DNA of 64,000 bases from Brucella pituitosa (GCF_003049685.1 NZ_PYSY02000001.1:1798001-1862000), one strand, 5' to 3'; counted from the first letter of the stretch, positions 51,990 through 61,794 are shown. Notes: a model not told the origin generated them from the sequence alone. Numbers and translations are program-made.

Positions 51990-52838
51990 TCAGCTATGTG
52001 CTGCCTGTCTCGCTGCGGCACGTGCTTCAACACGGGCGCGGATCGCATCCACATCCGCACGCGGCGTGGCTGCAAAAAGCTTCTTCGTATAGTCGTGCTG
52101 CGGGTTGTTGAACACGTCGTCACGCGAGCCATATTCAACAACTTCACCGAAATACATCACCATCACATCGTCAGCGATGTAACGCACGACCGAAAGATCG
52201 TGGCTGATGAAAACGTAAGTCAGGCCGAACTCTTCCTGCAGATCAGCAAGAATGTTGAGCACCTGCGCCTGCACGGAAAGATCAAGCGCCGAAACCGGCT
52301 CATCGAGAATGAGCAGCTTCGGATTGAGCATCAGCGCGCGCGCAATCGCGATACGCTGGCGCTGACCGCCCGAGAACATATGCGGGTAACGATTGAAATG
52401 CTCCTTGCCAAGACCAACCTTGAGCAACATTTCCATCGACTTTTCGCGGCGCTCAGCAGCAGACATATTGGTGTTGAGCAACAGAGGCTCAGCCAGCACG
52501 TCGCCAATCTTCTGACGCGGATTGAGCGAACCGTAAGGGTTCTGGAACACGATCTGCACCTTCTGGCGCATTTCGGCTGTCAGACCGTCACGGGCAATGT
52601 TCACATCTTTGCCGCCAATCATCAGATTGCCGGATGTCTGCGGGTCGATCATGGTCAGAATGCGGGCGAGTGTTGACTTGCCACAACCCGATTCACCGAC
52701 GATTGCCAGCGTCTTGCCTTTTTCAAGCTTGAAGCTCACGCCCTTGACGGCATGAACAACCTTTGGCTTGCCAAAAAGACCGCCACCAACATGGTAATCG
52801 CGCTTGATATCGCGCGCTTCGAGAACGATCTCGCTCAT
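51990..52838 (-). CDS. dppF: Dipeptide ABC transporter ATPase DppF
   Basis: ATPase of the oligo/dipeptide importer class, 282 residues: [34 protein letters not shown] (in part, Walker A), QIVFQNPYGSLNPRQKIG, signature FSGGQRQRIAIARAL, Walker B LLILDEPVSALD, and the C-terminal FNNPQHDYTKKLFAATP typical of DppF/OppF (4Fe-4S Cys cluster absent). ATG 52838 overlaps the dppD stop by one base. Last gene of dppABCDF. Confidence 0.92.
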   Translation of the reverse strand: MSEIVLEARDIKRDYHVGGGLFGKPKVVHAVKGVSFKLEKGKTLAIVGESGCGKSTLARILTMIDPQTSGNLMIGGKDVNIARDGLTAEMRQKVQIVFQNPYGSLNPRQKIGDVLAEPLLLNTNMSAAERREKSMEMLLKVGLGKEHFNRYPHMFSGGQRQRIAIARALMLNPKLLILDEPVSALDLSVQAQVLNILADLQEEFGLTYVFISHDLSVVRYIADDVMVMYFGEVVEYGSRDDVFNNPQHDYTKKLFAATPRADVDAIRARVEARAAARQAAHS

Positions 52839-53686
52839 CACGCTTCTCCTGCGGCACTGTTTTGATAAACGAAATCGGATACCGTCGGCAGACGATCACC
52901 GGTCGCATTTTCCGGCAAGGCCGAAAGCAGCGCACGCGTATAAGGATGCTTTGGTGCAGAGAACAGCGACAACACGTCGGAGTCCTCCATCTTGTGGCCC
53001 TTATACTGCACGATCACGCGGTCGGCTGTTTCAGCAACAACACCCATATCATGAGTGATCATGATAAGCCCCATGCCGTGCTCAACCTGCAGGTTCATCA
53101 GCAGATCCAGAATCTGCTTCTGGATCGTCACATCAAGCGCCGTTGTCGGCTCGTCAGCAATCAGCAGCTTCGGGTTACACGCAATCGCAATCGCGATCAT
53201 CACGCGCTGGCACTGGCCACCCGACATCTGATGCGGGAAGCTCGACAGGCGTTCACCGGCATCGCGGATACCAACCAGCTCCAACAGTTCAATCGCGCGG
53301 GCACGACTCGCAGAACCCTTAAGCCCCAGATGGCGTTTAAGAACTTCTTCGAGCTGATACCCCACCGTGAAGCACGGATTGAGGCTGGCAACCGGTTCCT
53401 GGAAGATCATCGAAATATCGCGTCCGATAATCTTGCGACGTTCCTTGTCGGACATCCCTTTCAGGTCCTGTCCGTCAAACATCATGCTATCGGCAGTCAC
53501 TGTTGCGGTCTTAGGCAACAAGCCCATGACTGCAAGCATACCGACCGATTTGCCAGAGCCCGACTCACCCACGATGGCAAGTACTTCGCCCTTGTCCACC
53601 GAGATATCGATGCCATCGACCGCCTTGAAAGGACCAGTCGAGGTATCGAACGAAACCGTGAGGTTCTTGATTTCAAGCAGAGCCAT
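52838..53686 (-). CDS. dppD: Dipeptide ABC transporter ATPase DppD
   Basis: ATPase of 282 residues: Walker [40 protein letters not shown], signature [15 protein letters not shown], Walker [17 protein letters not shown], and the C-terminal [23 protein letters not shown] motif ([16 protein letters not shown]). The Cys in SGGQCQR is common in DppD. GAGGAG precedes the ATG, which is three bases after dppC. Confidence 0.92.
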   Translation of the reverse strand: MALLEIKNLTVSFDTSTGPFKAVDGIDISVDKGEVLAIVGESGSGKSVGMLAVMGLLPKTATVTADSMMFDGQDLKGMSDKERRKIIGRDISMIFQEPVASLNPCFTVGYQLEEVLKRHLGLKGSASRARAIELLELVGIRDAGERLSSFPHQMSGGQCQRVMIAIAIACNPKLLIADEPTTALDVTIQKQILDLLMNLQVEHGMGLIMITHDMGVVAETADRVIVQYKGHKMEDSDVLSLFSAPKHPYTRALLSALPENATGDRLPTVSDFVYQNSAAGEA

Positions 53687-53689
53687 CGA

Positions 53690-54598
53690 TCAGCTCCTCT
53701 TCAATTTCGGGTCAAGCGCATCGCGCAGACCATCGCCGACCAGATTGATCGCGAGAACAGTGATCAGGATCGCAAGACCCGGGAAAGTCACAACCCACCA
53801 TGCACGCATGATGAACTCACGCGCTTCTGCAAGCATTGTGCCCCATTCCGGTGTCGGCGGCTGCGCACCCATGCCAAGGAAGCCAAGTGCTGCAACGTCG
53901 AGAATAGCGTTGGAGAACGACATGGTTGCCTGAACAACCAGCGGTGCAAGGCAGTTTGGCAGAATGGTCTTGAACATGAGACGCAGCTTGCTTGCACCGG
54001 CAAGCTTGGCAGCTGTCACATATTCACGTTCCTTTTCGGCCATCACAGCTGCACGGGTCAGACGCGAGAAGTGCGGAAGCAGAACCAGCGTGATTGCGAG
54101 AACGGCGTTGATGAGGCCTGGCCCCAGAATCGCCACCAGAACCAGTGCGAGCAACAGCGACGGGAACGCCAGAATAACGTCCATGATACGCATGAAAATC
54201 GTATCGACACCACCGCCGAAATAGCCGGAGATGAGACCAATAGTGATGCCCAGGCACATCGAAATGATGACGATGACAAAGCCCACGAGTAGTGAATACT
54301 GAGCGCCATAGACGAGGCGAGAGAGCATATCGCGTCCGACGGCATCTGTGCCAAGCAGAAACTGCGTTGAACCGCCCTCTTCCCAGAAAGGAGGAGCCAA
54401 CATGAAGTCACGGAACTGCTCCGAAGGGTTGTGCGGAGCGATAAGTGGCGCGAGAACTGCAACGATGACAAGCGCCAGGAATACGAAAAGACCGATGACA
54501 GCGCCACGATTGACGCTGAAATAGAACCAGAAATCTTTCAAAGCACGGATTTTTCCGACTTCGTTTACGGCTTCCGGCTGAATTGCTGAGTGTGTCAT
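53690..54598 (-). CDS. dppC: Dipeptide ABC transporter permease DppC
   Basis: Permease of 302 residues with one N-terminal helix (GAVIGLFVFLALVIVAVLAPLIAPH), the long periplasmic loop with FLLGTDAVGRDMLSRLVYGAQYSLLVGF (in part) and the EREYVTAAKLAGASKLRLMFKTILPN ATPase-coupling motif. Family hallmark GTDxxGRDxLSR is intact. Ribosome site GAGGG. Seven bases after dppB. Confidence 0.93.
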   Translation of the reverse strand: MTHSAIQPEAVNEVGKIRALKDFWFYFSVNRGAVIGLFVFLALVIVAVLAPLIAPHNPSEQFRDFMLAPPFWEEGGSTQFLLGTDAVGRDMLSRLVYGAQYSLLVGFVIVIISMCLGITIGLISGYFGGGVDTIFMRIMDVILAFPSLLLALVLVAILGPGLINAVLAITLVLLPHFSRLTRAAVMAEKEREYVTAAKLAGASKLRLMFKTILPNCLAPLVVQATMSFSNAILDVAALGFLGMGAQPPTPEWGTMLAEAREFIMRAWWVVTFPGLAILITVLAINLVGDGLRDALDPKLKRS

Positions 54599-54605
54599 GA
54601 TACCC

Positions 54606-55613
54606 TCACTTATGCCGGATACGCGGATTGATCAGACCGTAAAGCAGATCGACGACCAGATTCACGATCATGATGATGAACGCGATAATCAGCAGTCCGC
54701 TCTGCACGACCGGATAGTCGCGACGCGAAATGGAATCGAGCATCCATTTGCCGATTCCAGGCCATGAGAAGATCGTCTCGGTCAGGATTGCACCCGCCAT
54801 AAGCACGCCGACCTGGAGGCCGATTGTGGTGATGACAGGGATCATCGCATTGCGCAGCGCATGAAGACCGATAACGCGGCGAACCGGCAGGCCTTTCGCG
54901 CGTGCAGTACGCACATAATCTTCACCGAGCACTTCCAGCATCGCCGAACGTGTCTGACGCGCAATCACCGCAAGCGGGATCGTTGCAAGCACGATGGTCG
55001 GCAGGATGAGATGCGAAGCCGCAGAAGCGAACGCGCCCTTCTGCCCCGACAGAAGGCTGTCAATCAGCATGAAACCCGTTACCGGTGGGAAATAATAAAG
55101 CAGCGAGATGCGACCTGAAACCGGCGTCCATTGCAGAACGCCTGAGAACATGATGATCAGCAACAAGGCCCACCAGAAGATCGGCATCGAATAGCCAACG
55201 AGCGAGATGCCCATAAGACCCTGATCGAACCATGAGCCGCGCTTTACAGCGGCAAGAACACCTGCCGGAATACCCAACAGAATCGCTACGATGATGGCGC
55301 AGACAGCAAGCTCAATCGTTGCTGGGAACAGTGTGAAGAATTCCACAAGCACCGGCTTTTTCGTGACCAGAGACTGGCCGAAATCGCCATGCAGAAGGTT
55401 CCAGACATAGTTGATATATTGCTCCCACAACGGACGATCAAATCCGAGCTGGGCCAATAGCTGCGCATGGCGCTCGGGGCTGACGCCGCGTTCACCTGCC
55501 ATCAATAGCACCGGGTCGCCCGGCAATACGCGGACGAAGGCGAAAGCAACGATCGTGATGCCGATGAAAGTCGGTATCAGATAGAGGAGTTTGTTTAAAA
55601 TAAAACGAAACAT
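54606..55613 (-). CDS. dppB: Dipeptide ABC transporter permease DppB
   Basis: Permease of 335 residues with about six helices: MFRFILNKLLYLIPTFIGITIVAF at the N-terminus, the EDYVRTARAKGLPVRRVIGLHALRNAMIPVITTIG coupling motif (in part), and LVDLLYGLINPRIRH at the end. ATG 55613 has GGAG eight bases upstream; the frame extends to 55649 without a start signal. Coupled to dppC. Confidence 0.93.
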   Translation of the reverse strand: MFRFILNKLLYLIPTFIGITIVAFAFVRVLPGDPVLLMAGERGVSPERHAQLLAQLGFDRPLWEQYINYVWNLLHGDFGQSLVTKKPVLVEFFTLFPATIELAVCAIIVAILLGIPAGVLAAVKRGSWFDQGLMGISLVGYSMPIFWWALLLIIMFSGVLQWTPVSGRISLLYYFPPVTGFMLIDSLLSGQKGAFASAASHLILPTIVLATIPLAVIARQTRSAMLEVLGEDYVRTARAKGLPVRRVIGLHALRNAMIPVITTIGLQVGVLMAGAILTETIFSWPGIGKWMLDSISRRDYPVVQSGLLIIAFIIMIVNLVVDLLYGLINPRIRHK

Positions 55614-55674
55614 ACAAAAACTCCGACCGGGTGCGGAGGAAACCTCCACACCCGGCCGCTGGTGTTGTCAGATT

Positions 55675-57270
55675 TTACTCGGAGATATCGACATCTTCGA
55701 AGCGATAATCACCAAGCGGGCTCTGCTTGAAGCCCGTAACCTTTGCAGACATCGGCACGAAGACAGTCGAGTGAGCAATGGTGTTCCATGGCGCCTGTTC
55801 CTTGAAGATCACCTGAGCTTCTTCATAAAGCTTGACGCGTTCTTCGTGGTTGGTCGAAACCTTTGCCTTCTGGATCAGGTCTTCGAATGGCTGGTAGCAC
55901 CACTGTGCGCGGTTGTTCGAACCAACGCCGGCGCAGCCGAGAAGCGTGCCGAGGAAGTTGTCCGGATCACCATTGTCACCGGTCCAGCCAAGAATAACTG
56001 CACCATCGCGGTCCTTTTCGCCGGACTTCTTGAGATATTCACCCCATTCCATCGAAACGATTTCAGCGTTTACGCCAACCTTGGCAAAATCAGACTGCAT
56101 GAGTTCAGCAGTACGACGTGCGTTTGGCATGTAAGGACGGCTGACAGGCATAGCCCAGAGCTTCATCTTCAGATCCTTGACGCCAGCGGCTTCGAGAGCC
56201 TTCTTGGCGGCTTCCGGATCGTACTTGTCGTCCTCGATCTTGTCGTTGTAGCTCCACATTGTCGGTGGGATTGGGTTCTTGGCAACCTGTCCTTGACCCT
56301 GGAACACTGCATCAACGATTGCCTGCTTGTTCACAGCCTGATTGAGAGCCTTACGAACTTCTGGCTTGTCGTATGGAGCGACAGTCGTGTTGTAAGCGAA
56401 GTAAGCAATGTTCAGACCAGCCTGTTCGTCAACCTTGAGGTTGGAATCGGCCTGAAGATCTTTAATGTCTGCTGGAGCAGGATAAGACATCAGGTGGCAT
56501 TCGCCAGCCTTGAGCTTCTGCGCGCGGACTGCAGGATCGGTCGTGATTGCGAAAACCAGATCGTCGATCTTCGGCTTATCGCCCCAATAGTCCTGGTTAG
56601 CCTTGAAGCGGACGACGGCGTCCTTCTGGTAGGCTACGAACTGGAAAGGACCGGTGCCAACTGGAACCTGATTGAGATCGTCCTTCTTACCGTCAGCTGC
56701 GAGCTTGTCGGTATATTCCTTCGAGATGATCGAAGCGAAAGGCATCGAGATGTTGGCGAGGAACGCAGCTTCTGAACGGTTCAGAATGAACTTGACGGTG
56801 TTGTCGTCAACCTTCTGGATTTCCTTGATCAGCGTGCCCATTTCCATCGAATCGAAATATTCGTAGGTGATGCCAGCGGTGTATTCGTGCCAAGGATTTT
56901 CCTTGTTGCCCATACGGTCGAAGGAAAGGATCACGTCATCGGCGTTGAAATCACGGGTTGGCGTGAAATAGTCGCTCGAATGGAACTTTACGCCCTTACG
57001 CAGATGGAAGGTATATTCCTTACCGTCTTCCGAAACTTCCCAGCTTTCTGCAAGGCCCGGTACAACTTCCGTCGTGCCGTTCTTGAATTCTGCAAGGCGG
57101 TTATAGACCGGATGCGCCGATGCATCGAACGTGTCACCGCCGGTATAAGCTGCTGGATCGAAACCCTCAGGAGATGCTGGCGAGCAATATACAAAGGTCT
57201 TTGCCGATGCCGCGCCGCTCATCAGAGCGACAACTGCCGTTGCCGCCAGAAGTGTTTTATAGAATTTCAT
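55675..57270 (-). CDS. dppA: Periplasmic dipeptide-binding protein DppA
   Basis: Solute-binding protein of 531 residues. Signal peptide [23 protein letters not shown], then [22 protein letters not shown] and [22 protein letters not shown], which correspond closely to E. coli DppA, followed by [17 protein letters not shown] motif and the [19 protein letters not shown] ligand-binding segment. DppA-type proteins can also deliver haem or delta-aminolevulinate, relevant to hemF/hugZ here, but that is inference. First gene of the dppABCDF operon. Confidence 0.95.
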   Translation of the reverse strand: MKFYKTLLAATAVVALMSGAASAKTFVYCSPASPEGFDPAAYTGGDTFDASAHPVYNRLAEFKNGTTEVVPGLAESWEVSEDGKEYTFHLRKGVKFHSSDYFTPTRDFNADDVILSFDRMGNKENPWHEYTAGITYEYFDSMEMGTLIKEIQKVDDNTVKFILNRSEAAFLANISMPFASIISKEYTDKLAADGKKDDLNQVPVGTGPFQFVAYQKDAVVRFKANQDYWGDKPKIDDLVFAITTDPAVRAQKLKAGECHLMSYPAPADIKDLQADSNLKVDEQAGLNIAYFAYNTTVAPYDKPEVRKALNQAVNKQAIVDAVFQGQGQVAKNPIPPTMWSYNDKIEDDKYDPEAAKKALEAAGVKDLKMKLWAMPVSRPYMPNARRTAELMQSDFAKVGVNAEIVSMEWGEYLKKSGEKDRDGAVILGWTGDNGDPDNFLGTLLGCAGVGSNNRAQWCYQPFEDLIQKAKVSTNHEERVKLYEEAQVIFKEQAPWNTIAHSTVFVPMSAKVTGFKQSPLGDYRFEDVDISE

Positions 57271-57643
57271 TTAGTGCCCGCCTCCACGGAAATAATATTG
57301 CGCGCACCCTAAGCGCGCAACCTGCCCTTATCGAAACGCTTGCCATGTCACATTGCAAGCGCAATCTTTAGAATCCCGTCATATTCTCAACCGATTTTGC
57401 CCGAAATTATTAGATTTTTATTCCGCGACATCGGTATGTTTTAGAAAATTGCGCTAACTGCCGTCAAATTATAATAATCTTCATGCTTAAAATATATACA
57501 AAACTGTCTCATCCAATGCAGCGCGACGATTGTACCCCGGCCAGATTCCGGTCCAGGATAAACAAAAATTGATATAGCGCTGTACTCCTGCATCCTCACC
57601 AGCTATTAACTGGTGAACCACCCTCATATTTGAGCCGGTTTTC
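57271..57643. promoter_or_regulatory. Divergent region between dppA and hugZ
   Basis: 373 bases, AT-rich in the middle. Contains TTTTAGAAAATT near 57441, resembling half of an Irr iron-control element, and CTTTAGAAT near 57366. Both are weak. No gene seen. Confidence 0.35.
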
Positions 57644-58390
57644 ATGTCAGAAGACAAAAGCCCCATCCGCCCCACCACTCCGGAAGCAATCCAGCTGGCG
57701 AAAGCACTGATGCGCACCTCCCGCTATGGTGCACTCGCCGTACTTGATTCATTGACGGGCAGACCTCTGGCCAGTCGCGTCGCTGTCGCCACTGATGTTA
57801 ACGGGACACCCATCATTCTTGTTTCCGGACTGGCAGCACATACACCAGCTCTGATCGCTCATCCGGCCTGCTCGTTGTTACTTGGAGAGGCAGGAAAGGG
57901 AGACCCTCTTGCTCATCCGCGCATTACGCTCCATTGCACGGCTCGCAAGGTTGAGCGGAACTCGGCAGATTACTCGCATACAAGACGACGTTATCTGAAT
58001 CACAATCCCAAGGGTTCGCTCTATGTAAACTTGGGCGACTTCGTTTTTTTCCGACTGGCTGTAGAGTCTGCCAGCCTCAATGGCGGCTTCGGCAAGGCCT
58101 TCAATCTTAGTCACGCCGACCTTATAAATTCGCCAGAAATGGCGAGTGTCATTGCCTTGTCGGAGCAAGACGACATTGATGACCTCAACGGCAAACTCGA
58201 AACCGAGATCGGCCTGCATGCGAAACGTCACAATGAAGCGGCGGGTCGCTGGAAAATAACGAGCCTCGATCCCGATGGCTTCAATCTGTCCAATGGGGAC
58301 CACATCATTCGATCTCATTTTCCAGTACAAGCCGATTCTGGCGACGTAGCACTGAAAATGTTGACAGGTGCGCTTAAAACCGACGACTGA
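57644..58390 (+). CDS. hugZ: HugZ-type haem utilisation / pyridoxamine phosphate oxidase-fold protein
   Basis: Split-barrel flavin-reductase-like protein of 248 residues related to HugZ/HutZ haem-degrading proteins. Seen: LMRTSRYGALAVLDSLTGRPLASRVAVATD, LLGEAGKGDPLAHPRITLHCTA (in parts), YLNHNPKGSLYVNLGDFVFFRL, NGGFGKAFNLSH and a C-terminal DUF2470 domain with HNEAAGRWKITSLDPDGF. Its role is inferred as haem iron release. No strong ribosome site. Divergent from dppA, which in other bacteria can bind haem. Confidence 0.83.
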   Translation: MSEDKSPIRPTTPEAIQLAKALMRTSRYGALAVLDSLTGRPLASRVAVATDVNGTPIILVSGLAAHTPALIAHPACSLLLGEAGKGDPLAHPRITLHCTARKVERNSADYSHTRRRYLNHNPKGSLYVNLGDFVFFRLAVESASLNGGFGKAFNLSHADLINSPEMASVIALSEQDDIDDLNGKLETEIGLHAKRHNEAAGRWKITSLDPDGFNLSNGDHIIRSHFPVQADSGDVALKMLTGALKTDD

Positions 58391-58555
58391 AACAAAACCC
58401 CGATAGTTTTGGGACAAATTTCCAGTTTTTTTAGCCGGTAAATATAAGCAAGCCCTTTTCAATTTCTCCGTATAGTATTAATTTTGAGATGCCTTCGACA
58501 AATGTTGTATGGGCATTTTTTAACCTAATGCTGTCTTACGGGGGTATGACTGCAA

Positions 58556-58903
58556 ATGACCAATGAAAATAATTTTTTTGATTTAATAGAAAATGTTGAT
58601 GAAGCAGCTGATTTTCTTTCAGCTCTTGCCAACAACAAAAGACTACTCATTTTGTGCAAGTTACTTCACAATGAAATGTCTGTTGGTGCTTTAGCAAAAG
58701 CAATTGATCTTAGCCAATCGGCGCTGTCCCAGCACCTCGCAAAACTACGGGCACTTGACCTCGTATCCACGCGACGTGATGCGCAGACAATTTATTATAT
58801 GGTATCTTCACCCCACATTGAGTTGATGTTGTCTACGCTTTCAAGTCTCTATATGAGTCCTGTTCCACGCCGACGTGAATTGGCGGCGGTCGTACATCAG
58901 TAA
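58556..58903 (+). CDS. nolR: NolR-like ArsR family transcriptional regulator
   Basis: Winged-helix ArsR-family repressor of 115 residues. The segment LSQSALSQHLAKLRALDLVSTRRDAQTIYYMVSS matches the DNA-binding and wing region of rhizobial NolR closely (in parts), as does AADFLSALANNKRLLILCKLL. No metal-binding Cys motif. In rhizobia NolR represses nodulation and many other genes; here no nod genes are near and the role is probably general. The first half is strikingly AT-rich compared with its neighbours. Confidence 0.82.
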   Translation: MTNENNFFDLIENVDEAADFLSALANNKRLLILCKLLHNEMSVGALAKAIDLSQSALSQHLAKLRALDLVSTRRDAQTIYYMVSSPHIELMLSTLSSLYMSPVPRRRELAAVVHQ

Positions 58904-58931
58904 CGCACATCCATGAGGCATACGTCGTGCG

Positions 58932-59762
58932 ATGAAGGAAGAAGAAACCGGATCGCACGGCGTTGTCGTAAGAATTTCCGATTCTGGCGATAGTCGTTTA
59001 TCCCCCTATACGAATATTCGCGAAAAAGACCTGGTAGGCCGCCAACAGCGCTTCATTGCTGAAGGCAAGGTTGTCCTGAATGTCCTATTTTCGGCTCATG
59101 CCCGGTTCGAGACAGAGTCACTGCTCGTCCTCGAAAATCGCCTGAGTGGGTTAAAAGAGCAATTCAGGCATTTGCCTGCGGGAGTTACGGTTTATTCCGT
59201 GCCTCAATCCGTCATGGATGAGGTTGCGGGATTCCATGTCCATCGCGGAATTCTTGCCGTTGGACGACGAAAAGCCCAGCCCACACTTTCCGAGATGATC
59301 AGCCGCCTACCGGAAACGGCGCTCGTGGTGGTTTTGTGCGGCATTTCCAACCATGATAATGTGGGATCCATCTTTCGCAATGCTGCTGCATTCGAAGCTG
59401 ACTGCGTCCTCCTTGACGAAACCTGCTGCGACCCGCTTTATCGAAAAGCAATCCGCGTTTCTGTAGGTGCCACGCTAAAGATGCCCTATTTCCACGGCTC
59501 AGCCATCGAAGACATTATCAGCACATTGCAGTCATCCGATTTTGACATATTGGCATTGAGCCCTTCTTCTTCGATGAGCATTTATCAGGCGTCGCACCAT
59601 AGGCGCCAAGCTCTGCTGCTCGGCACGGAAGGAGAAGGCCTTCCGGCTCATCTGCTGAAGCGACTGACCGGAGCCCGTATCCCTATGTCCAAAGAGTTCG
59701 ACAGCCTGAATGTGGCGACCGCTTCCGGCATCGCATTATCCCACTTCAGCCGGTTCGATTAG
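58932..59762 (+). CDS. TrmH/SpoU family RNA 2'-O-methyltransferase
   Basis: SPOUT methyltransferase of 276 residues. N-terminal substrate-binding region (REKDLVGRQQRFIAEGKVVLNVLF), then LVVVLCGISNHDNVGSIFRNAAAF (motif 1), LLLGTEGEGLPAHLL (motif 2) and IPMSKEFDSLNVATASGIAL (motif 3). The target (rRNA or tRNA) is not determined. Weak ribosome site. The TAG stop is the first triplet of a TAGAGCGC repeat. Confidence 0.9.
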   Translation: MKEEETGSHGVVVRISDSGDSRLSPYTNIREKDLVGRQQRFIAEGKVVLNVLFSAHARFETESLLVLENRLSGLKEQFRHLPAGVTVYSVPQSVMDEVAGFHVHRGILAVGRRKAQPTLSEMISRLPETALVVVLCGISNHDNVGSIFRNAAAFEADCVLLDETCCDPLYRKAIRVSVGATLKMPYFHGSAIEDIISTLQSSDFDILALSPSSSMSIYQASHHRRQALLLGTEGEGLPAHLLKRLTGARIPMSKEFDSLNVATASGIALSHFSRFD

Positions 59763-59864
59763 AGCGCATTCCGAAAAGTGTGAAACGGTTTTCGGACAAA
59801 GATGCGCGTTAAAACAAATATTTAGAGCGCCGATCTGATCCAATCAGGTCGAAACGCGCTCTAA
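59760..59864. repeat. Palindromic intergenic repeat, two-part copy 8
   Basis: TAGAGCGCATTCCGAAAAGTG..CGGTTTTCGG..GATGCGCGTT, linker AAAACAAATA, then TTAGAGCGCCGATCTGAT..CGAAACGCGCTCTAA (in parts). TA at both outer ends; almost identical to the copy at 19921. The first TAG is the stop codon of the methyltransferase gene. Confidence 0.87.
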
Positions 59865-59875
59865 AATAAACTCTA

Positions 59876-59909
59876 AAATAAAAAGCCTCCGAACAATGTC
59901 CGAAGGCTT
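59876..59909 (-). terminator. Terminator after mnmA
   Basis: On the minus strand GCCTTCGGAC, loop ATT, GTTCGGAGGC (10 pairs with two G-U), followed by TTTTTATTTT. Confidence 0.88.
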
Positions 59910-59935
59910 CAAAATTCAAACTCATGTAGCGCTGT

Positions 59936-61132
59936 TTAGGCTGCAGATTCCTTCGACGTATTGGCAACCAGACGACGGAGCATTTCTTCAGCCTGCGGTT
60001 CGCGCTCTGAGCGCCCGATAAATCCGCCGCCAAACACGCGTGCCGTATTGCTGTCATCAGAATAAAGAACACAAGCCTGTCCGGGCGCGATGCCGCTTTC
60101 ACCGTCAACGAGCTCTACCCATGTCTTTCCATCAGCATGATGCAGAACAGCAGGACGTGGCGGACGCGTCGAGCGAACCTTGGCGAAGACCTCGACCCCG
60201 CCTTCTGGCAGCGCATCAAGAGAACCATCACCCAGCCAGTTCACGTCGCGCAGGAACACCTTGTGCGTTTCGAGCGCTTCACGCGGACCGACGATAACGC
60301 GCGTATTGGCGGCATCAAGATGCACCACATAAAGCGGCTCACCCGTTGCAACACCAATGCCGCGACGCTGACCAACCGTATAATGCACGATGCCGTCATG
60401 GCGGCCCAGTACGCGACCATCGATATGCACGATGTCGCCCGGGGTCGCTGCTTCCGGCTTCAGCTTGGAAATGATGTCGGAATATTTCCCCTGCGGCACG
60501 AAACAAATGTCCTGACTGTCCTGCTTCTTAGCAACGGTCAGTCCCATTTCTTCGGCAATTTCACGCACCTGCGCCTTTGGCAGATGCCCGAGCGGAAAGC
60601 GCAGATAATCAACCTGATCCTGCGTGGTCGCAAACAGGAAATAGCTCTGATCACGATCGGAATCTTCCGGGCGGAACATCGCACGATGCGCGCCATTCAG
60701 CCGACTGCGGATATAATGTCCGGTTGCCAGCGCATCCGCACCAAGCTCGCGCGCCGTCTGCAAAAGATCAGCAAACTTGACGGTCTGATTGCAGGAAACG
60801 CAAGGAATCGGCGTCTCACCGCTCACATAGGAATTTGCAAATGGATCAATAACAGCTTCACGGAAGCGCGCTTCGTAATCCAGTACATAATGCGGGATGC
60901 CGAGGCTTTCAGAAACACGGCGGGCATCTTCGATGTCCTGGCCAGCGCAGCACGAACCAGCGCGATGCACAGCCGCACCATGATCGTAAAGCTGCAGCGT
61001 CACGCCAACGACATCATAGCCTTCACGTTTGAGTATCCCCGCCACAACGGATGAATCGACGCCGCCCGACATGGCGACGACAACGCGCGTGTCTTCCGGC
61101 TTTCCCGGCAGATCGAGGCTGTTCAGGCTCAT
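59936..61132 (-). CDS. mnmA: tRNA-specific 2-thiouridylase MnmA
   Basis: Thiolates U34 of tRNAs for Lys, Glu and Gln, with sulfur passed from IscS. Seen in 398 residues: PP-loop [18 protein letters not shown], first catalytic Cys in [27 protein letters not shown], second Cys in [16 protein letters not shown], and a C-terminal beta-barrel domain (GGGFIGRSE). ATG 61132 with GGAAGC upstream; a start at 61171 would add 13 residues without a signal. Confidence 0.97.
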   Translation of the reverse strand: MSLNSLDLPGKPEDTRVVVAMSGGVDSSVVAGILKREGYDVVGVTLQLYDHGAAVHRAGSCCAGQDIEDARRVSESLGIPHYVLDYEARFREAVIDPFANSYVSGETPIPCVSCNQTVKFADLLQTARELGADALATGHYIRSRLNGAHRAMFRPEDSDRDQSYFLFATTQDQVDYLRFPLGHLPKAQVREIAEEMGLTVAKKQDSQDICFVPQGKYSDIISKLKPEAATPGDIVHIDGRVLGRHDGIVHYTVGQRRGIGVATGEPLYVVHLDAANTRVIVGPREALETHKVFLRDVNWLGDGSLDALPEGGVEVFAKVRSTRPPRPAVLHHADGKTWVELVDGESGIAPGQACVLYSDDSNTARVFGGGFIGRSEREPQAEEMLRRLVANTSKESAA

Positions 61133-61350
61133 GATTGATTCCAGCTTCCGGGCAAATGCCCTGCTTCTCAAAGTTTAGGTTTGCGCCCTATATAGGTCAC
61201 ACAAAGGGTGATTGCCAAGATGTCGCAGCAAAAACAACGCGCATTTTGTAGCGTTGCAGTCACAATTTCGCGTGAGACATTCAGAAAAATATCGGCATAA
61301 GCGGGTTTTTTTATGACTTTCTCTCTAAATGAGGCATTTTTTTGCAAGTG

Positions 61351-61387
61351 TTACCAGAGAGTTACCGGCTGTTTAGGTAATTCTTAA
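61351..61387 (+). promoter_or_regulatory. CtrA-box-like sites upstream of sciP
   Basis: TTAC-N7-TTAC (61351-61365) and TTAG-N7-TTAA (61373-61387) lie in tandem 58-94 bases before the sciP ATG. The CtrA consensus is TTAA-N7-TTAA; each site has one or two mismatches. In Caulobacter sciP transcription depends on CtrA, so direct control is plausible. Confidence 0.55.
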
Positions 61388-61444
61388 AGCTGTGGCGCTA
61401 GTCTCGGTCTCGATTAGGTCCTTGAGTGTTGTGTAGAGAGTACA

Positions 61445-61720
61445 ATGACCGATCTGACAAGACCGCGTATAAAATATGTTATTGGTCCTGATGGCAGTCC
61501 GCTGACCATCGCAGACCTCCCCCCCGCCACTACGAGGCGCTGGGTCATTCGCCGAAAGGCTGAAGTAGTCGCCGCTGTACGCGGTGGCCTTCTCAGCCTT
61601 GAGGAGGCATGCCAGCGTTACACGTTGACGGTGGAGGAATTTCTTGGCTGGCAGTCCTCGATCGATGAGCATGGTCTCGCCGGTCTAAGGACCACACGTA
61701 TCCAGCAGTATAGACACTAA
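61445..61720 (+). CDS. sciP: SciP (DUF1153), small CtrA inhibitory protein
   Basis: 91-residue helix-turn-helix protein. YVIGPDGSPLTIADLPP, RWVIRRKAEVVAAVRGGLLS, LEEACQRYTLTVEEFLGW and the C-terminal GLRTTRIQQYRH are almost invariant in the DUF1153 family. In Caulobacter SciP binds CtrA and blocks its activation of promoters in G1 phase. Ribosome site GTAGAGAG. Followed by a strong terminator, so monocistronic. Confidence 0.95.
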   Translation: MTDLTRPRIKYVIGPDGSPLTIADLPPATTRRWVIRRKAEVVAAVRGGLLSLEEACQRYTLTVEEFLGWQSSIDEHGLAGLRTTRIQQYRH

Positions 61721-61763
61721 GATTCTGCCGGTTTCTTCGGAAACATCAGATACGCAAATTAAG

Positions 61764-61794
61764 CCCCGGCCGGGTCAATCGGCCGGGGTTTTTC
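61764..61794 (+). terminator. Terminator after sciP
   Basis: CCCCGGCCG, loop GGTCAAT, CGGCCGGGG then TTTTTCTTT. Confidence 0.93.

Noticed and set aside
52862..54292. 476-codon open frame antisense to dppD/dppC
   Set aside because: Composition bias of the real genes leaves the opposite frame open; the translation is rich in His, Arg, Cys and Gln with no domain, and the dpp genes on the other strand are certain.
55591..56775. 394-codon open frame antisense to dppA
   Set aside because: dppA matches its family end to end; the antisense frame has no features.
57366..57452. Irr iron-control box between dppA and hugZ
   Set aside because: Only half-site resemblance (TTTAGAA); no matching inverse half at the right distance, so not claimed as an operator.
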